Source: Granulosicoccaceae bacterium (GTDB lineage Bacteria; Pseudomonadota; Gammaproteobacteria; DAOVJZ01). From it: a stretch of DNA of 5,665 nt. Shown here one piece after another: positions 5,438 through 5,665 of the stretch (position 1 is the stretch's first letter; every line of letters starts with the position of its first letter). The stretch spans positions 1-5,665 of the forward strand of contig DAOVJZ010000114.1 in the NCBI GenBank assembly GCA_030632035.1, in the 5' to 3' direction. Below the pieces are notes generated by a model. It searched no databases. It was not told the origin of the DNA and was given only the letters and a program-made list of their open reading frames with translations. Both the position numbers and the translations under genes were made by a program.

Positions 5438-5665
5438 TTAATATTCATCCGCGCGGCGCGCATCGCCACGCACTTTTTCTACTGGATAACGTTTTTCATT
5501 AATCACAATTTTATCTTTAGCCGCACTGACAAGATCAACATCCAGTTTGTCAGCAATCCGAATCAAATAAATAAGTATGTCCGCCATTTCAAGGCGGACT
5601 TCCTTTAGTTGTTTATCATCAAGTTGCTGGCTTTGTTTTTCGGTTAACCACTGGAAGTGTTCAAC
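5438..5665 (-). CDS. MazG-like nucleotide pyrophosphohydrolase (dCTP pyrophosphatase type), C-terminal part
   Basis: The last 75 residues of a minus-strand gene that runs off the right edge; the family is usually about 110-120 residues, so some 35-45 are missing. All-alpha NTP pyrophosphatases of this type hydrolyse (d)NTPs to the monophosphate and PPi, cleansing the nucleotide pool. The fragment shows EHFQW (2-6), which follows the first Glu-rich metal helix. It then shows EMAD (26-29), the ExxD half of the metal-binding motif, inside EVRLEMADILIYLIRIADKL (22-41), and finally the conserved NEKRYPVEKVRGDA (56-69). This pattern fits the RS21-C6/DCTPP1-like branch better than long E. coli MazG. 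The preferred substrate cannot be told. Its TAA (5440-5438) abuts the TAA of the PAS/GGDEF gene with no base between. Confidence 0.9.
   Translation of the reverse strand, partial: VEHFQWLTEKQSQQLDDKQLKEVRLEMADILIYLIRIADKLDVDLVSAAKDKIVINEKRYPVEKVRGDARRADEY

Noticed and set aside
5449..5464. GCGCGGCGCGC as a terminator for the MazG-like or GGDEF gene
   Set aside because: The stem is only 4 bp around 3 bases, no T-tract follows on either strand, and the stretch is coding (the ARRAD tail of the MazG-like protein).

Overview
The window looks like chromosomal housekeeping DNA from a gammaproteobacterium of moderate G+C content. Three things point there: a frataxin-type CyaY, a full-length class I (enterobacterial-type) adenylate cyclase, and the lptM-lysA / cyaY gene order. 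Class I cyclases are essentially gammaproteobacterial. This one has the long C-terminus I associate with Pseudomonas-like and sulfur- or methyl-oxidising lineages rather than with enterics. I cannot name the genus.

Layout, left to right. On the minus strand are the start of lysA (running off the left edge) and, just upstream of it, the tiny lipoprotein gene lptM. A 141-bp divergent promoter region (342-482) separates them from a plus-strand pair, cyaY and an alpha/beta-hydrolase carboxylesterase, whose reading frames overlap by 8 nt. The esterase runs head-on into cyaA (minus strand) with one base between the stop codons. Upstream of cyaA, a control region of about 213 bp (4412-4624) is shared with a divergent plus-strand gene for a small PAS plus degenerate GGDEF protein. 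That gene in turn abuts, stop codon to stop codon with no spacer, the 3' end of a minus-strand MazG/dCTP-pyrophosphatase-like gene that runs off the right edge.

Functionally this is a mix of core metabolism (lysine synthesis, iron-sulfur/iron handling, LPS export assembly, nucleotide sanitation) and nucleotide second-messenger genes. cyaA makes cAMP, and its divergent neighbour has the fold of a c-di-GMP protein. The GGDEF signature of that neighbour reads EEDEF while an RxxD I-site is kept in register, so it is more likely a c-di-GMP sensor or scaffold than a synthase. An FNR/Anr-like dyad lies upstream of cyaA in the shared control region.

I see no rRNA, tRNA, CRISPR array, insertion sequence, prophage, defence cassette or obvious new system. 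The points worth a second look are the degenerate GGDEF protein, the FNR-like box before cyaA, and the very tight convergent gene ends.
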